Below, in pieces: positions 10,542 to 29,150 of a stretch of DNA of 64,000 nucleotides (position 1 is the first letter of the stretch; every line of letters starts with the position of its first letter). Made by a program: the position numbers and the translations under genes. The notes beneath the pieces were generated by a model that saw nothing but the letters and a program-made list of their open reading frames with translations, ran no database searches and was not told where the DNA came from. Source of the stretch: Torymus aiolomorphi (taxonomy: Eukaryota; Arthropoda; Insecta; Hymenoptera; Torymidae); NCBI GenBank assembly GCA_036365515.1, contig CM070874.1, forward strand, positions 208,748,297 to 208,812,296, read 5' to 3'.

Positions 10542-11810
10542 TCATGCGGCTTGATGACCGTCGCGTTGAGGGTCGTTACCGAGGACATTCGCAATCACTG
10601 GTTTGGGAGCAGTGGCCTTCGAATCATGCAAGAGAGTGTTATGATGTTTATCGCACTTCCTGCAGTGTCCAAAGCCACATTTATCACGATGGCTTCGCAA
10701 ACAATTTACGCATAATTTGCGAGCCCTAACGACATCCCAGCGCTCTTGCACCGTTAGCGAGCCGAAATTTGGGCATCTGAAGATGGCGTGAGGTCCCTTG
10801 CAATGCGAGCAAGGTTGCACCGCGTTCATGACCAGCGTTCGCGCGCTATCATTCCCCTTTCTAACCTTTGTCTCCCGGAAGGTTACAGCTGCGCGCTTGG
10901 TGGCCGCGGGCCCTTGATCGCGAGTCGTATTCGCCTCGAGAGTGCATAGGCGAAATACGGCTTCCCCGACGAATTTGTAAAGCCCTTCCAGTGTGGGCAA
11001 CTCATCCAACTCTAACGATTCCTCCCACTTTTTCCTAACCTTAAAAGGCAAAGCTCTCTCTAAGATGCAAATAACCATCGCGTCATCTACCTTAACGCCC
11101 ATTCCCTCAAGCACGTTCAAATGTTGTTTGGCTTCGTCCACCAAGCGCGAGACCTCCTTCGACGAGGCGGTCTGTGCCGGGGCAATGTCCAAGACTGCAT
11201 TTAAGTGCTTCGTTACAAGGATGCGTTTCCTCTCGTATGTGTCCACTAGCATACTCCACGCCTTCGAGTAGTTTTCTCCTCGAATATCATAGATATTAAT
11301 TTTCTTTAAGGCTTCACCTTCTAACGAATTTCTCAAATGAATAAATTTTACAACATCATCGACTAATTGAGTGTTCACAACGCTGAGGAACGCATTCTTG
11401 AACGAAAGCCACTCTTCGTAATTGCCGTTAAACGTGGGAACCTTTGCATCAGGAAGTCGCGGCAATCTTCGCCTTTCAACAAATGTAGAATTCGCGAGAG
11501 GCTCTCTAAAAGCCACAGTCTCATTGGCAGGCGTTTCCGACTCCTTGAGTTTCGCGACCTTGCTCGCGACCGAATAATAGATCGCGCGAATCTCGTTCCA
11601 TTCGATGGGGTTCGCATTTTTCTTGTCTAAAACACACAGTGTCTCGTACGCTTCCTCGTACTTGTGGAAGGACGAAGACAAGTCATTGTATCGCGCCGCG
11701 ATTTCTAATTTGTCGCAACCTCGGACGACATCAATCGTTCCAACTCCGCGGAGAAAATCCTCATCGCGCTTGCCTTAATTGTTACGACCGCGGCAGCCCT
11801 GTCCCCCATG
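10542..11810 (-). pseudogene. gag: BEL Gag (DUF1759-type) with zinc knuckles
   Basis: The main frame (10542-11681) has the BEL Gag signature LPDAKVPTFNGNYEEWLSF and a C-terminal cysteine/histidine cluster CSHCKGPHAIFRCPNF, CVNCLRSHRDKCG and HCRKCDKHHNTLLH, which would bind RNA. There is no ATG at its start. The likely start is the ATG at 11810 in another frame (MGDRAAAVVTIKA), which hits TAG at 11705-11707, so a one-base indel lies between about 11705 and 11775. Gag forms the particle and packages RNA. Confidence 0.9.
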
Positions 11811-12075
11811 GTTGAGTTAAACAACTAAACAACGCAATGACCTCGAGAAGTACAATCTGATGCGCTCGCTCGCTCAAGGTCACCCAGTCGCACGTTTACG
11901 CCGCCGAACCCGTCGGGGTTCTCTCGAATTTGTCGCTCGTCAGCGTGACTCGTTTTTCGTGCTTCTCCGCCTTGCTCTGGCAGTGCAATGGGATGACGAT
12001 GTTTGCAGACTCGACGACAAGAAGTGAGTTGAGTTCTTGATCCAACAGGAACTGTCGACGTGGCTGAGGTCTCAG

Positions 12076-12095
12076 ACCTCACAGGAGGCACCAAA
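12076..12095 (-). promoter_or_regulatory. Putative primer binding site next to 5' LTR
   Basis: On the minus strand the LTR end CAACA is followed by tttggtgcctcctgtgagg. The TGG start of tggtgcctcctgtgag would pair with a tRNA CCA end. I do not assign the tRNA. Confidence 0.55.
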
Positions 12096-13725
12096 TGTTG
12101 TCGCGTTCGCCAGCTTCCAAATGAACCTGGATAGTTCGAATAAAATTAGTACATATTCTTCACGTGGATTCCTACCTAACCATTGAGCGCGAAATTCAAA
12201 TACATAAATTGACTCGTTTGAGCCGTACCAACATTCAAATGTAATGAAACAATCTATTAAATTCAATAGCGGATAAGTTAGCAAATAACAAAAACATCTG
12301 TAATATGTGAATTATCATTATCATTTATTATTACCAGTTTAAAGACAAATATAACATCAAATCGTTGAAATTGAATGGAGTATTTCGATTTCACATCGCA
12401 AACTCGACCTTGATCCGGTAAACATAATCGGCAAGAACCCGCATGCCGCTCGCCAATAGCAATGATCGCTCGCGGCCGAATAATAATGAGAGATAATCTA
12501 GTTGCGCTAATAATTGTCTCTAATTACTAGAGATTCTCGGAATCTCGCAAAAGTGGCCACCTTGGGTGAGCCTCGCATGAATGCGGAACGCCGTGTCGCA
12601 CGACTCGCATCTGCAAATGACAAGAAATTCGTCGAACAGCGCCACAATGGCCGAGCTGTACGAATTCTTGTTGCGATAGCGGACCCGTCGGTCGGCTTCA
12701 TCGCACGAATTGCATGGAAGGGGCTGAAGATTCTCGGAACCTTGCCCGAATGGCCGTGTCGCACGAGCCTCGCATGAATGCGGAACGCCGTGTCGCACGA
12801 CTCGCATCTGCAAATGACAAGAAATTCGTCGAACAGCGCCACAATGGCCGAGCTGTACGAATTCTTGTTGCGATAGCGGACCCGTCGGTCGGCTTCATCG
12901 CACGAATTGCATGGAAGGGGCTGAAGATTCTCGGAACCTTGCCCGAATGGCCGTGTCGCACGAGCCTCGCATGAATGCGGAACGCCGTGTCGCACGACTC
13001 GCATCTGCAAATGACAAGAAATTCGTCAAACAGCGCCACAATGGCCGAGCTGTACGAATTCCTGTTGCGATAGCGGACCCGTCGGTCGGCTTCATCGCAC
13101 GAATTACATGGAAGGGGCTGAAGATTCTCGGAACCTTGCCCGAATGGCCGTGTCGCACGAGCCTGCGCATAATTCGCTTCGCCCGCTTCGACGAGCGTGT
13201 TATGAGTGTCGTCGCGCATCCCGCGAACGCCTCTCAACCTGGTCATACTTCACGCCTTCGAGTCGGATATTTACCTGGCAACTGTAGATGGTGCGCTTCT
13301 AGGGGCCGCTGCCGTGTTTCTTAACACCTCGTCTGAGGCGAAGGCGAGAAGAGCGATGCAGACTGTTGCGGAGCCGTCTGAGGCAAAAGCGAGAAGAGAG
13401 ATGCAGACTGTTGCGGAGCCCCTTTTTTTTTCACCTCCGTTTTCAATCCTCCCCTTGGAGAGCGAGACAAACGAGCTGTTACGGGGACGACCGATCCAAA
13501 GCAAGAAGAGGCTCTTCCTTTTTCTACTTCTTTCAGTGGTGTGCTTGTGAGAGCGCGCGCAGAGACAAGCGAGGAAGGAAAAACGCGCCAACTCTTGATT
13601 GGGCCGCCAAAACTCACGCTCGCCAGTCCGCAGTGCCCGTCCAAAGGTGCATGATCGAACATCGCGCATGCGCGCCCTACGAACGCCGAACCTACTCCCG
13701 CCGAATACGTCTTTACGCTCCAACA
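12096..13725 (-). repeat. BEL 5' LTR (right), 1630 bp
   Basis: This matches the left LTR except for a deletion of about 45 bp near 13592 and scattered substitutions. Because the genes read on the minus strand, this is the 5' LTR and should hold the promoter. Confidence 0.95.
12570..13161. repeat. 197 bp tandem repeat, three units, inside right LTR
   Basis: Same three-unit array as in the left LTR, with units starting at 12570, 12767 and 12964. The same copy number in both LTRs shows the array was part of the element before integration. Confidence 0.95.
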
Positions 13726-13750
13726 GAACTCATATGAGATCATATATATG

Positions 13751-14452
13751 CCCGCCAAGTATGTGTGGAAGATTGGAGAACCACCCCTGCAAGAGCAGCT
13801 CTAGACTTCTCTTGTCCTCCGAAGATGCGTAATATTATAGAAAGTTCAAAACATTGACTTTTCGTAAATATCTGAAAACATTCTTATGAATTTTAGAAAT
13901 GAAAAGAATGCATAATAGTCATAAAATAATATTCACCTACACGGGCGTAAAGTGCATAGGTTCTATAAGCAGTTGTATAGGAGTATGTGAGCTATTGCGC
14001 CTCTTGGGCGTTAAGTAATACTTTATGCCCACTGGCTGAATATTTTTGAAGTTACAACGTGGACATAAAACGTAATTTTACACGCAAGGTACGAAAAGTT
14101 CTATTATGTCAGTCAAGTTATCTTATGGGTACTTGACTACAATAAATTGATTTCAGTACTTTCTTGTATTTAATTTATATAGAAGGATGAAGAAAATTTG
14201 AATACATTTCTGGAAACAGTCATACAGTTATTTCCGAGTGATGTTTGCATTACTTGACTATCGATAATTGATTTCACAACTTTCGTTTCTTTGATTTGCA
14301 GTAAACAATTTGAACGCTTAAATATAATTTGTTCAGCATACGATGACTCAAAGAAGTATAAGTCTTTTTGACTGGTATTTATTTGATTTCTTTTAAAAAA
14401 TCATAAATATTATTATTTTATAGATTGTACAGAAAAAACGTCTATACTTGCC
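13751..14452 (-). repeat. Right arm of large inverted repeat
   Basis: Reverse complement of 3643-4335. It starts cccgccaagtatgtgtgg and ends cgtctatacttgcc. It lies 25 bp from the right LTR. Confidence 0.85.
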
Positions 14453-14524
14453 TTATTTTATACTTTCGTAGAAAGTTTTATATTATTTCAATACTTTCTT
14501 GTGTTTAATTTGTATAGCTAGAAA

Positions 14525-14941
14525 TTCTTGTATAGATTAAACTTTTAATGTCTCCCACCCTGGGAAAATCATATATGAGAATAACTGAGCACTTTTATTT
14601 GTTGACATTTTCACAATAATAACATATCCTTTTTCCTTTTTTCGTTCGACATAATCTTTGGTGAGATATGTTATATATAAGTTCTTCAATTGAAAGTATG
14701 TAAATTAATAATGCCTTATTATCTACACATAATCTTATAAGAAAACACAACCAATTTATGAGCTGGGAATCACTGAGAATCAAAGGTTTCTTGATGATAT
14801 TCTTGTATAGATTAAACTTTTAACGTCTTCCACCCTGGGAAAATCATACATGAGAATAACTGAGCACTTTTATTTGTTGACATTTTCACAATAACACGTC
14901 CTTTTCGTTTTTTCATATGACATAATCTTTTCTAAGATATA
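14525..14941. repeat. Tandem duplication, two units about 275 bp apart
   Basis: The segment ttcttgtatagattaaac through gttgacattttcacaataa occurs at 14525-14672 and again at 14800-14941, with minor differences. A second short repeat (ttattggctatatctccaaa) occurs at about 14959 and 15030. Confidence 0.85.
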
Positions 14942-15426
14942 CATAAAACTCCTTAACATTATTGGCTATATCTCCAAAATAACTCTAAACAATCTTCTTA
15001 TGTAATATCTGTAAAAATTAGATATCCAAAAAATTATTGGCTATATCTCCAAAATGTCTTCATAACTCTTCTTGTGTAATATTTGTATCTGTAAAAGTAA
15101 AAAATCACACAAAGTATCAATTTTTAAAAGATGATTTTAGCAATTTAACATTTAGCCAGTAAGTACTTATCTAATAAAAGTTATTCCTCCGTTGATTGTA
15201 ACATGAATAGATGAATTCTTCTTATCACCAGTTGACTGCTTGAGATCTATGAAACTCATATTAATTAACTAATAATTTTAAACTAACTCACGATATTTAT
15301 TGTCTAATAAAAGTTTGCTACTTATATTATGTTATATGTGTATGTATATTTTCACATATACATATAGTGAGGTTATGTTATAATATTAAAAACTTTCAAA
15401 TCATGAAAAACATATAGTATATACGG

Positions 15427-16420
15427 GCGCCGCGCATGTATTGAAACGGGAGGCCTGGGGAAATCTTTTGTAATTCCGCGAACCGAACTCTAGAACACGG
15501 TGCCGTCGAGTGCTACTTCTACGACGAGCACTCGGGGTTGATGTTCTCTGGATCCCTGTTTACAAATGTCGAGTCCACGATTGAACTCGACTTTTCCGTG
15601 TGCCGGAAAGGGTTAATACTCGCGCTAGCTAGACGCGAGGCGCGGCCACTCAGAATGATCGTCGTCTCGGTTCGACGATCCCGCGGAGGCGGCGGTATCC
15701 GGGAGAAGGTTAGGTGAAGGTTAATAAATAACGAGTGGTCTTGGTTACATTCAAAACTATAACAAGATCTATTCTCAGTTATACTATACAAAATACGCGT
15801 CGCGTTGCGTGTTGACAAGAAGGCGGGAGATCCGCCGCTCGGCGCGGGCGGATCGAGGCGATTGTTTTTCGCTGGGCCGGCGATCAAGACACCGGCCGCT
15901 CGCCGCTGCGAGCCAAAAATACAAATCAATCGCTGCGCGGAAAATAGGCGAAGAGTCTTACCGGGAGGGGAGTGCACTCCCCTCGTCGCTCGCTCACGAA
16001 TCCGCTCCTGCGTCAGGCCTTATCCTCCGGTCGACTTCGGAGTGTTCAGGCCGAGTCCTAACGTCCAGCGTTCACCTACAGACGCTTCGGACCCCAGGAG
16101 TGGCTCGGATTGCTCACGTGCGCTGCTCTTCGTGGTCGGTACGTGTACGGGCGCTGCTCTGCACCGGCGAGGACGCACGATACCGTTTTCTTCGCGGACG
16201 ATCAAATTAACTCGCGTACGCGCGGTTTGACAGCCCGAGAGAATCTGATTCAAAAAGAATCGGGCGCGACTTAGCAACGGTCAAAGTCGCGCCTGCCCCG
16301 CGCGTAGCTAACGCAAATACATCGTCCGAGCGATGTCAATACTCGCTCGAGATATACGAATTCGCGGGAACGAGAGCCTAACGGGTTCGATAGAATACGG
16401 AGGACCGAGATGCTTATCTT
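15427..16420. other. GC- and CpG-rich island, no recognised gene
   Basis: Base composition changes abruptly from AT-rich flanks to a CpG-rich block of about 1 kb. Several overlapping ORFs occur (for example 15805-16230 plus and 15519-15977 minus) but their translations look like composition artefacts rich in R, P, A and S. It may be a promoter or untranslated first exon of a host gene, or an old GC-rich repeat. I cannot tell which. Confidence 0.5.
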
Positions 16421-16904
16421 CTCCGTATTTTATCTTGGAACCTCGTTATAGTATATATGTATGTATTATAAGCAAAATATTATCCGTGAGATGATATGTG
16501 TGTGTATATATAAAATAAGGTAAGGTTATGTCGACCAGAGATATGGCCATATAGGTATGTGTATAGTCTACATATATATATATAACCGGAGGTCGGAAGA
16601 ATCGGACGTCAGAAGAATCGAATGGAGAAAATTTTAGAATCGGAAACAAGACATAAAATTTTTTTCTATTTAATATCTGTAATATGAGAATATCTTTTTA
16701 CATGAAACTTTTTTTGCAACATAGTATAAAAATATAAAGCATGTTGTTATTTTTTTCGAGTTAATCTAAAAGCGTTGAAAATTGCAGTAAATATTTCAAA
16801 ATCTCGGGGACCCATTTCAATGTAAATCATCGTGCGGTCGTCCTAAGGCTCTTCTACTTCTATAACTTGCCTTCGGAGCAGTCCCGCGCTCCTTGATTCA
16901 TTAA

Positions 16905-17546
16905 TATTTAAAAAATTGCATATTTTTTTCTTATTATTGAAATTATTTGTTATTTGACACTTATTTTATTTAAAAAAAAAGTAATATTTTAAAATATAAA
17001 ATTAAAAAATTGCTATCTACCCTGAGATCAACTTACTCACATTTTCAAAATCATATTCAATAATTGTGTATCTTTATTATAAATAATTGTGTACATATTA
17101 TAAAAATTGAAATTATGCCTCTAATTTTAATTTTTTTAATGGTCCGTTATAATTTTCGTCATCCTCTTCTTTTATTTTCAATAAAATATCGTTGATTGTT
17201 GATTTTATTATTTCTTATACCATCTTGATAAAAAAAAGGAAATAAAATATTACGTAAACACAAATATCAGTGGCAGCTAATAAAAACATTTACATAACTT
17301 TGTAAAAGCAAAATGAGTGTATATATAATTATATGCCCGTGAACCATAAACGTTTAAGCTTTAAAATATTTATCTCAAAATTGAGTGAGGGTAATTCTTA
17401 CTATATTCACTTCTTAAATCGTGATTATTCGAAAAATTAGTTCAAACCAGTTTAAACTTAAAAATTTGTATCTCAAAATTGAGTGAGGATAATTCTTACT
17501 ATATTCACTTCGTAAATCGTGATTATTCGAAAAATTAATTCAAACT
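16905..17546 (+). repeat. Dispersed repeat R2, copy 1, with internal duplication
   Basis: Matches 40545-40960 in the same orientation (for example gtggcagctaataaaaacat and aaaatgagtgtatata). Within it, tatctcaaaattgagtgagg...gattattcgaaaaatta occurs twice in tandem (about 17371 and 17470). Confidence 0.8.
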
Positions 17547-17560
17547 CAAATATAATTTAA

Positions 17561-17835
17561 CCCAGATAACAAGGTGGCAGCACGATGGCGGCAAAATGCT
17601 GGCACGCATGCGACATGCGCGACAGCAGTGTGCCATCCAGATACATCCGCTCTCTGACCGCACGTTGACGGCACGCGTGACAAAGCACGGATGCTCTCAA
17701 CGTGCCAACATAATGCCGTCATTTTTACAATACATTCATTAAATTTCAAATAGGAATAATGCTCGCACGTTGGCGGCACGCTACTGACACGCATGTTATG
17801 GCACGCATGCTGTCAAAATGCTTGCATATAGAAAT
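17561..17835 (+). repeat. Left terminal/subterminal repeat region of giant element
   Basis: Begins CCCAGATAACAAGGTGGCAG. Motifs include tgctggcacgcatgcg, cacgttgacggcacgcgtga, cgtgccaac, tgccgtca, cacgttggcggcacgc and ggcacgcatgctgtc. Composition is far more GC-rich than the surroundings. Confidence 0.75.
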
Positions 17836-18000
17836 CGCAGATGCTCTCTATATATTTTTTTAATTTCTGCTTATATAATAAATGAAATAATTAAATTTAT
17901 AAACGAATTTACATAAATAATTTTTTTATTAAACTAAATAACAATACAGAACGTATAAATAATATACAAATATACAATACATATGAATTACTTATATACA

Positions 18001-18423
18001 TTAAGGCCATGTGAAGTACCGACACGATCCCTACCTTTATACCGGTACCTGAATTTAATTTTTTTATCGTTTTTAAACAAAAATTTTAATTAAAAGCGTT
18101 CTTTCAATTAAATTTTCAAATGATTCCATCCATTAGATTTTTGCAATTACGTAATTGAAATTAGTAGTAACTTTTAATGGCTGTGGTTCTCACCTGAGAC
18201 GCCGATATGCCATATATTTGAAATTAGTAATCAATCAGAACAAAGCCTCAAACATTTCAAAATCGATTTTGGAAAAATCTAATAGATGGAATCCTTTGAA
18301 AATTTAATAGGGTGTACTTAATGGCATTCCAGAGGGCGTGAAAATCAACGGTTTTTTCTAAAATTTTTGTTTAAATATAAGATAAAAAAAAAATTCAAGT
18401 GCCGGTATTTCACATGGCCTTAA
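18001..18423. mobile_element. TTAA-flanked MITE (piggyBac-like), 423 bp
   Basis: Starts ttaaggccatgtgaagtacc and ends ggtatttcacatggccttaa, so a TTAA at each side encloses terminal inverted repeats GGCCATGTGAA/TACCG. TTAA duplication is typical of piggyBac. There is no ORF. Inner arms also pair in part (attaaattttcaaatgattcc with ggaatcctttgaaaatttaa). Confidence 0.75.
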
Positions 18424-18927
18424 AAACAAAAAATTAAAACGTTACATTACAAAAATTATACAATGAAAAAAAAAACTAAATAACTGTTGGCTTTATCTCA
18501 ATTTCCACATTTTTAAATAATTAATTTCCGTGTGTTCTTCAGCTTTCATCCGTTTTCGTCTGATGTTATTGGATATAAACTATTATCTGCATTAATTTGT
18601 TTCCGTTAGGGAAGATCAATAATTAGTAGTCACTGTAAATTAAAATTAATATATATTAGGTAGAGGATAATACAAATAATTCAATAAAAGGAACGAAAAT
18701 TTGAGGAATAAAGTTTTCATGTAAAAATAAAAATTTACCTTATTATTCAATCTTTTAATAGTATTTCACTATATAATCTTAGTTCCATGAAGACGAACCC
18801 GTGTAAAAGCTCCATGCCTTGATCGCATCCTCTAATTCACGTACCTGCAACATAAGGAATAGCGATTTGATACCTATTTATACAGTTGTAAAACGAAAAC
18901 GAAAAAACCATCATAAAAAATCACTAA

Positions 18928-19920
18928 CCAGGAGAATGTCAGGGATCCGGATCACGGATTCGGATCAAACTTTAGGATATATTTTTGGACGTACAAACAT
19001 GCAGAAAGCTGCCATATTAGATCCTAACGCTCCAAAAACTCAAGTTATGGACATTATTTGCTTTATTTTGAAATAATCTTTTAAAAAAGCCTTTTTCAAA
19101 CAGTAACCATTTACTTTAGCAAAATCTTAAAAACTATTTCAAGAAGAAAATAAAACTAGTGAAAACAATCTTTCATTTGCTTTTTTGGGATTGAAAGATA
19201 TTGATTCGTTCCAAAGTTATAAACGTTTAAACTTAAGCAATAAAAATGCACTGATAAATGCCAAAAATTCTCTGTTTGAATTCATGCATATTTTGGTGCA
19301 TTTTTGTTGCTCAATTTTCAAAATCAAACTCGTGTTGTGAACATTATTTGCCTTTTTATTGAAAAGAATCTTTTAAAAAAAGCCTCTTCTTAAAACCGTA
19401 AGCATTTAATCTTGCAAAGTCTTAAATACAATTTCAAGTAGAGAAAATAAAACTAGAGAAAACGATCTTGAATTTGCTTTTTTCGGAATTGAAAAATATT
19501 GATTCGTTTCAAAGTTATGAAAGTTTAAAATTGAGCAACAAAAATGCACCAAAATATGCACGAATTCAAACAGCGAATTTTTTGGCATTTATCAGTGCAT
19601 TTTTATTGCTTAAGTTTAAACGTTTATAACTTTGGAACGAATCAATATTTTTCAATCCCAAAAAAGCAAATGAAAGATTGTTTTCACTAGTTTTATTTTC
19701 TTCTTGAAATAGTTTTTAAGATTTTGTTAAAGTAAATGGTTACTGTTTGAAAAAGAGGCTTTTTTAAAAGATTATTTCAAAATAAAGCAAATAATGTCCA
19801 TAACTTGAGTTTTTGGAGCGTTAGGATCTAATATGGCAGCTTTCTGCATGTTTGTACGTCCAAAAATATATCCTAAAGTTTGAGCCGAATCCGTGATCCT
19901 GATCTCTGACACTCTCCTGG
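18928..19920. repeat. Near-perfect palindrome, 993 bp
   Basis: Arms 18928-19318 and 19525-19920 are reverse complements with few mismatches (ccaggagaatgtcagggatc against gatctctgacactctcctgg). The roughly 200 bp loop is itself a diverged copy of the arm, so the structure looks like stacked foldback copies. The ORF at 18819-19076 lies in the arm and is probably not a gene. Confidence 0.9.
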
Positions 19921-20131
19921 TAAGCTTTCTCTAAGAGAAAAATAAAAAAATTAGAGAGTGAAGCTCGTTTTAATTGTTAACAATAATAGCTTTCAATTAT
20001 AAATGTATCAATATCATTGTTTTTCAATAGATTATTATTAATTATTTTGAAAATTATTTATAAAATATACTTATCGTGGGAAGGCTATTATCGAGGGTAG
20101 TGGTGACGGGCCCTTTGTGTCTCCCATGGTC

Positions 20132-20305
20132 TTATCCATCTTTCCGTGCATCATCTAGCGTGGCGAATGACTTGATACATTCAACTTGCCGATAACGACT
20201 ATACTTAGCTTGCGCACGATCTCCGAGTGTCAATTTCTTGCCCGGTGGTGGTTGAGTTGAAGTCCAACTCTGTTTTGTCGCCTCCGTCATCTTAATTTCT
20301 GATGT
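20132..20305 (-). CDS. Small exon-like ORF, 52 aa (MTEATKQSW...), unknown
   Basis: On the minus strand a good acceptor (ttatattttcag) ends just before 20306, and an ATG at 20290 starts MTEATKQSWTSTQPPPGKKL, ending ...ATLDDARKDG at TAA 20132-20134. The peptide is basic and polar. It lies downstream of the DUF4806 gene on the same strand, inside the giant element. It could be a separate small accessory gene or an alternative terminal exon. I do not recognise the product. Confidence 0.4.
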   Translation of the reverse strand, partial: TSEIKMTEATKQSWTSTQPPPGKKLTLGDRAQAKYSRYRQVECIKSFATLDDARKDG

Positions 20306-20483
20306 TCTGAAAATATAAAAATGATTAGCTATGTTACTTGAACTGATTATGAGCATTGATTAACTACTTACAAATAGTCTATTAATATTATTCACTTGTA
20401 ACATATCATATATTTTACATCTGAAAGTTATAACTAACGTTGCCAGCCACAATATCCTGGAATCCTGTAACATTATTTTTTAA

Positions 20484-21190
20484 GTTAGGTCAGGAAGGGC
20501 CCCGACCTCGCCCTAACTGTGTGAGGCACATCCAGCTATTGTTGCCCCTCCAACGCTTGCTTTAGTTTTTTTTTTTCAAATACAATGAATTTCTAATAAA
20601 ATTTGAATTTACTGCAAAATATATTCAAAATATATATCTAAACTTTAAAAAAACTTACGAAAAACTAAAGCAAACGTTATTTTTTATATGAAAAACATAC
20701 ATTTATACTTTAACAAATAACGTTAAGTAAAAGAATTTTCAAATTAAATTATGACAAAAATTATCATATTAACACGTACACATGAACAAATTATAATGTA
20801 TGTTTTTCATATAAAAAATCCTAAAAAAAAGAAAATTATTTTTGTGGCACCTTAGCCTGTAAGTACTCATAAACGGCATAGGTTAGAATGGGCCTCGACC
20901 TCGCCCTAACTGTGTGAGGCACACCCAACTATTGTTGCCCCTCCAACGTTTGCTTTAGTTTTTCTTTAAAAAACAATTAATTTTTACTAAAATTTTAATT
21001 TACTATAAAACAAATTCAAAGCGTATCTATACTTAAAAAAAAGAACTTACAAAAAACTAAAACATACGTTATTTTTTGTACTAAAAACATACATTTATAC
21101 TATAAAAATAATAAAGAGTTTTTTAATTAAATTATGATAAAAATAAACAATTATTATAATGTATGTTTTTAATTCAAAAAATCCTGAAAA
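20484..21190. repeat. Tandem duplication of about 390 bp downstream of DUF4806 gene
   Basis: The segment with cctcgccctaactgtgtgag and attgttgcccctccaacg occurs at about 20500 and 20890, followed in both by similar AT-rich tails. The duplicated block also carries the last codons of the DUF4806 gene: minus-strand YAVYEYLQAK followed by a stop near 20830 parallels FAVYEYLKANKHI at 21206. Confidence 0.75.
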
Positions 21191-21205
21191 AAAGGAAATT
21201 AGTAC

Positions 21206-28074
<6,869 letters not shown>

Positions 28075-28194
28075 CTGCAATAAAAACACTCCCAAGCACA
28101 GTGGCATTGCAATGGTGCTTGCATTTTTGGTAGAAATAAGAGATTGAATGTGAGTTAAATAATTCTTAGTTCTACCAATAACACACCGTGACAC

Positions 28195-28850
28195 CGTATA
28201 GTTCCATTCATTTACTTCAAATAAATAACTAATATATTAAATGAAGTTCTATTGCGACTGTACTCAAGTAAAGGTTAACATATCAAGTATATAATAATAT
28301 ATCAAAGTTACATAAATAATAATATTAGTTTAAATTCATATATTCATTTTTTATACCAAAAAATAAAAGTACACATTTTTCTCATTCCACTACACCCATT
28401 TAAAGGATAAGAAAGAAATAAGGAAAATCCTAGTGAATCTCTACAGAATATTCGCGTGATAATCTGAATAGTAATCAAGAAACGATCATTTCTTGGCAAA
28501 TCAAGCTGATATCTCATCTAAGCTAATAAACGACATCGTAAATTATAAGCACCCCTACTCAAAAATTCACATGAGATCTCATGAATAACACTAAAATGTA
28601 CTTCAAGAAATTGTTTGTTACACCTTTATAGCGATTGTATAGACCGTATTCCTTTTATTATTGCTTCTAAAATGCAAAAAAAGTACATTTAAAGTTAATT
28701 TTTTGATAAAAACTGTTTTTACGAAAATTTGTTATTAGTCTGCATTTAATGAGTTTTCACGTAATTTCAACTTTTTTTTTTTAAGTATACAATAATAATG
28801 TATGTAATTTTAGAAGGAATTATAATAGAAATATGACCGTTGTAGCTTTT
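28195..28850. other. AT-rich region, nothing recognised
   Basis: Lies between exon A of the DUF4806 gene and repeat R3. If the gene has further 5' exons they may lie here or upstream, but none is evident. Confidence 0.5.
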
Positions 28851-28854
28851 CAAA

Positions 28855-29150
28855 CAAACAATTCGACGCCTCCCGTTCATATTATTCTAATTCGTGGAAG
28901 AGTATAACATAATTCTAACTGGACATTATGAACAATAGAAAACCATTAAAAAAAACATAACACAACATTCTAACTCAAAAAAGTACACAAGATAATTCCA
29001 ACTCGAGATAATATGATTCTAACTCGAAACTCTGCACATTCAAATTCCAATTCGGGAGAGTACAATATAATTCCTATTCAAACTATCACCGTGCGATATG
29101 TCAACTCGCGGGGCAAAGCAATATAAATCTAATTCATATAATATTGGATA
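28855..29150 (+). repeat. Dispersed repeat R3, copy 1, with internal aattc-taactcg units
   Basis: Starts cgacgcctcccgttcatat and contains irregular units of about 30 bp like taattccaactcgaaa. The same block is at 58796-59045, outside the giant element. Confidence 0.8.

Larger units (their letters stand above)
4722..13725 (-). mobile_element. BEL/Pao LTR retrotransposon, full length, minus strand
   Basis: Two long terminal repeats (4722-6404 and 12096-13725) bracket Gag, protease, RT, RNase H and integrase regions in BEL order. The element is flanked by a 4 bp duplication GAAC (4718-4721 and 13726-13729), within the target-site size expected for BEL. Each LTR runs TG...CA. The copy is complete in structure but carries at least three lesions (frameshift in N-terminal Gag, in-frame TGA after Gag, frameshift before RT). 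It sits in the loop of the large inverted repeat. Confidence 0.95.

Noticed and set aside
15519..16277. ORFs of 85-152 residues on both strands of the GC-rich island
   Set aside because: Overlapping open frames on both strands with R/P/S/A-rich composition fit low stop frequency in GC-rich DNA rather than a gene.
18819..19076. 85 residue plus-strand ORF
   Set aside because: It lies in the arm of the 993 bp palindrome with no recognisable motif.
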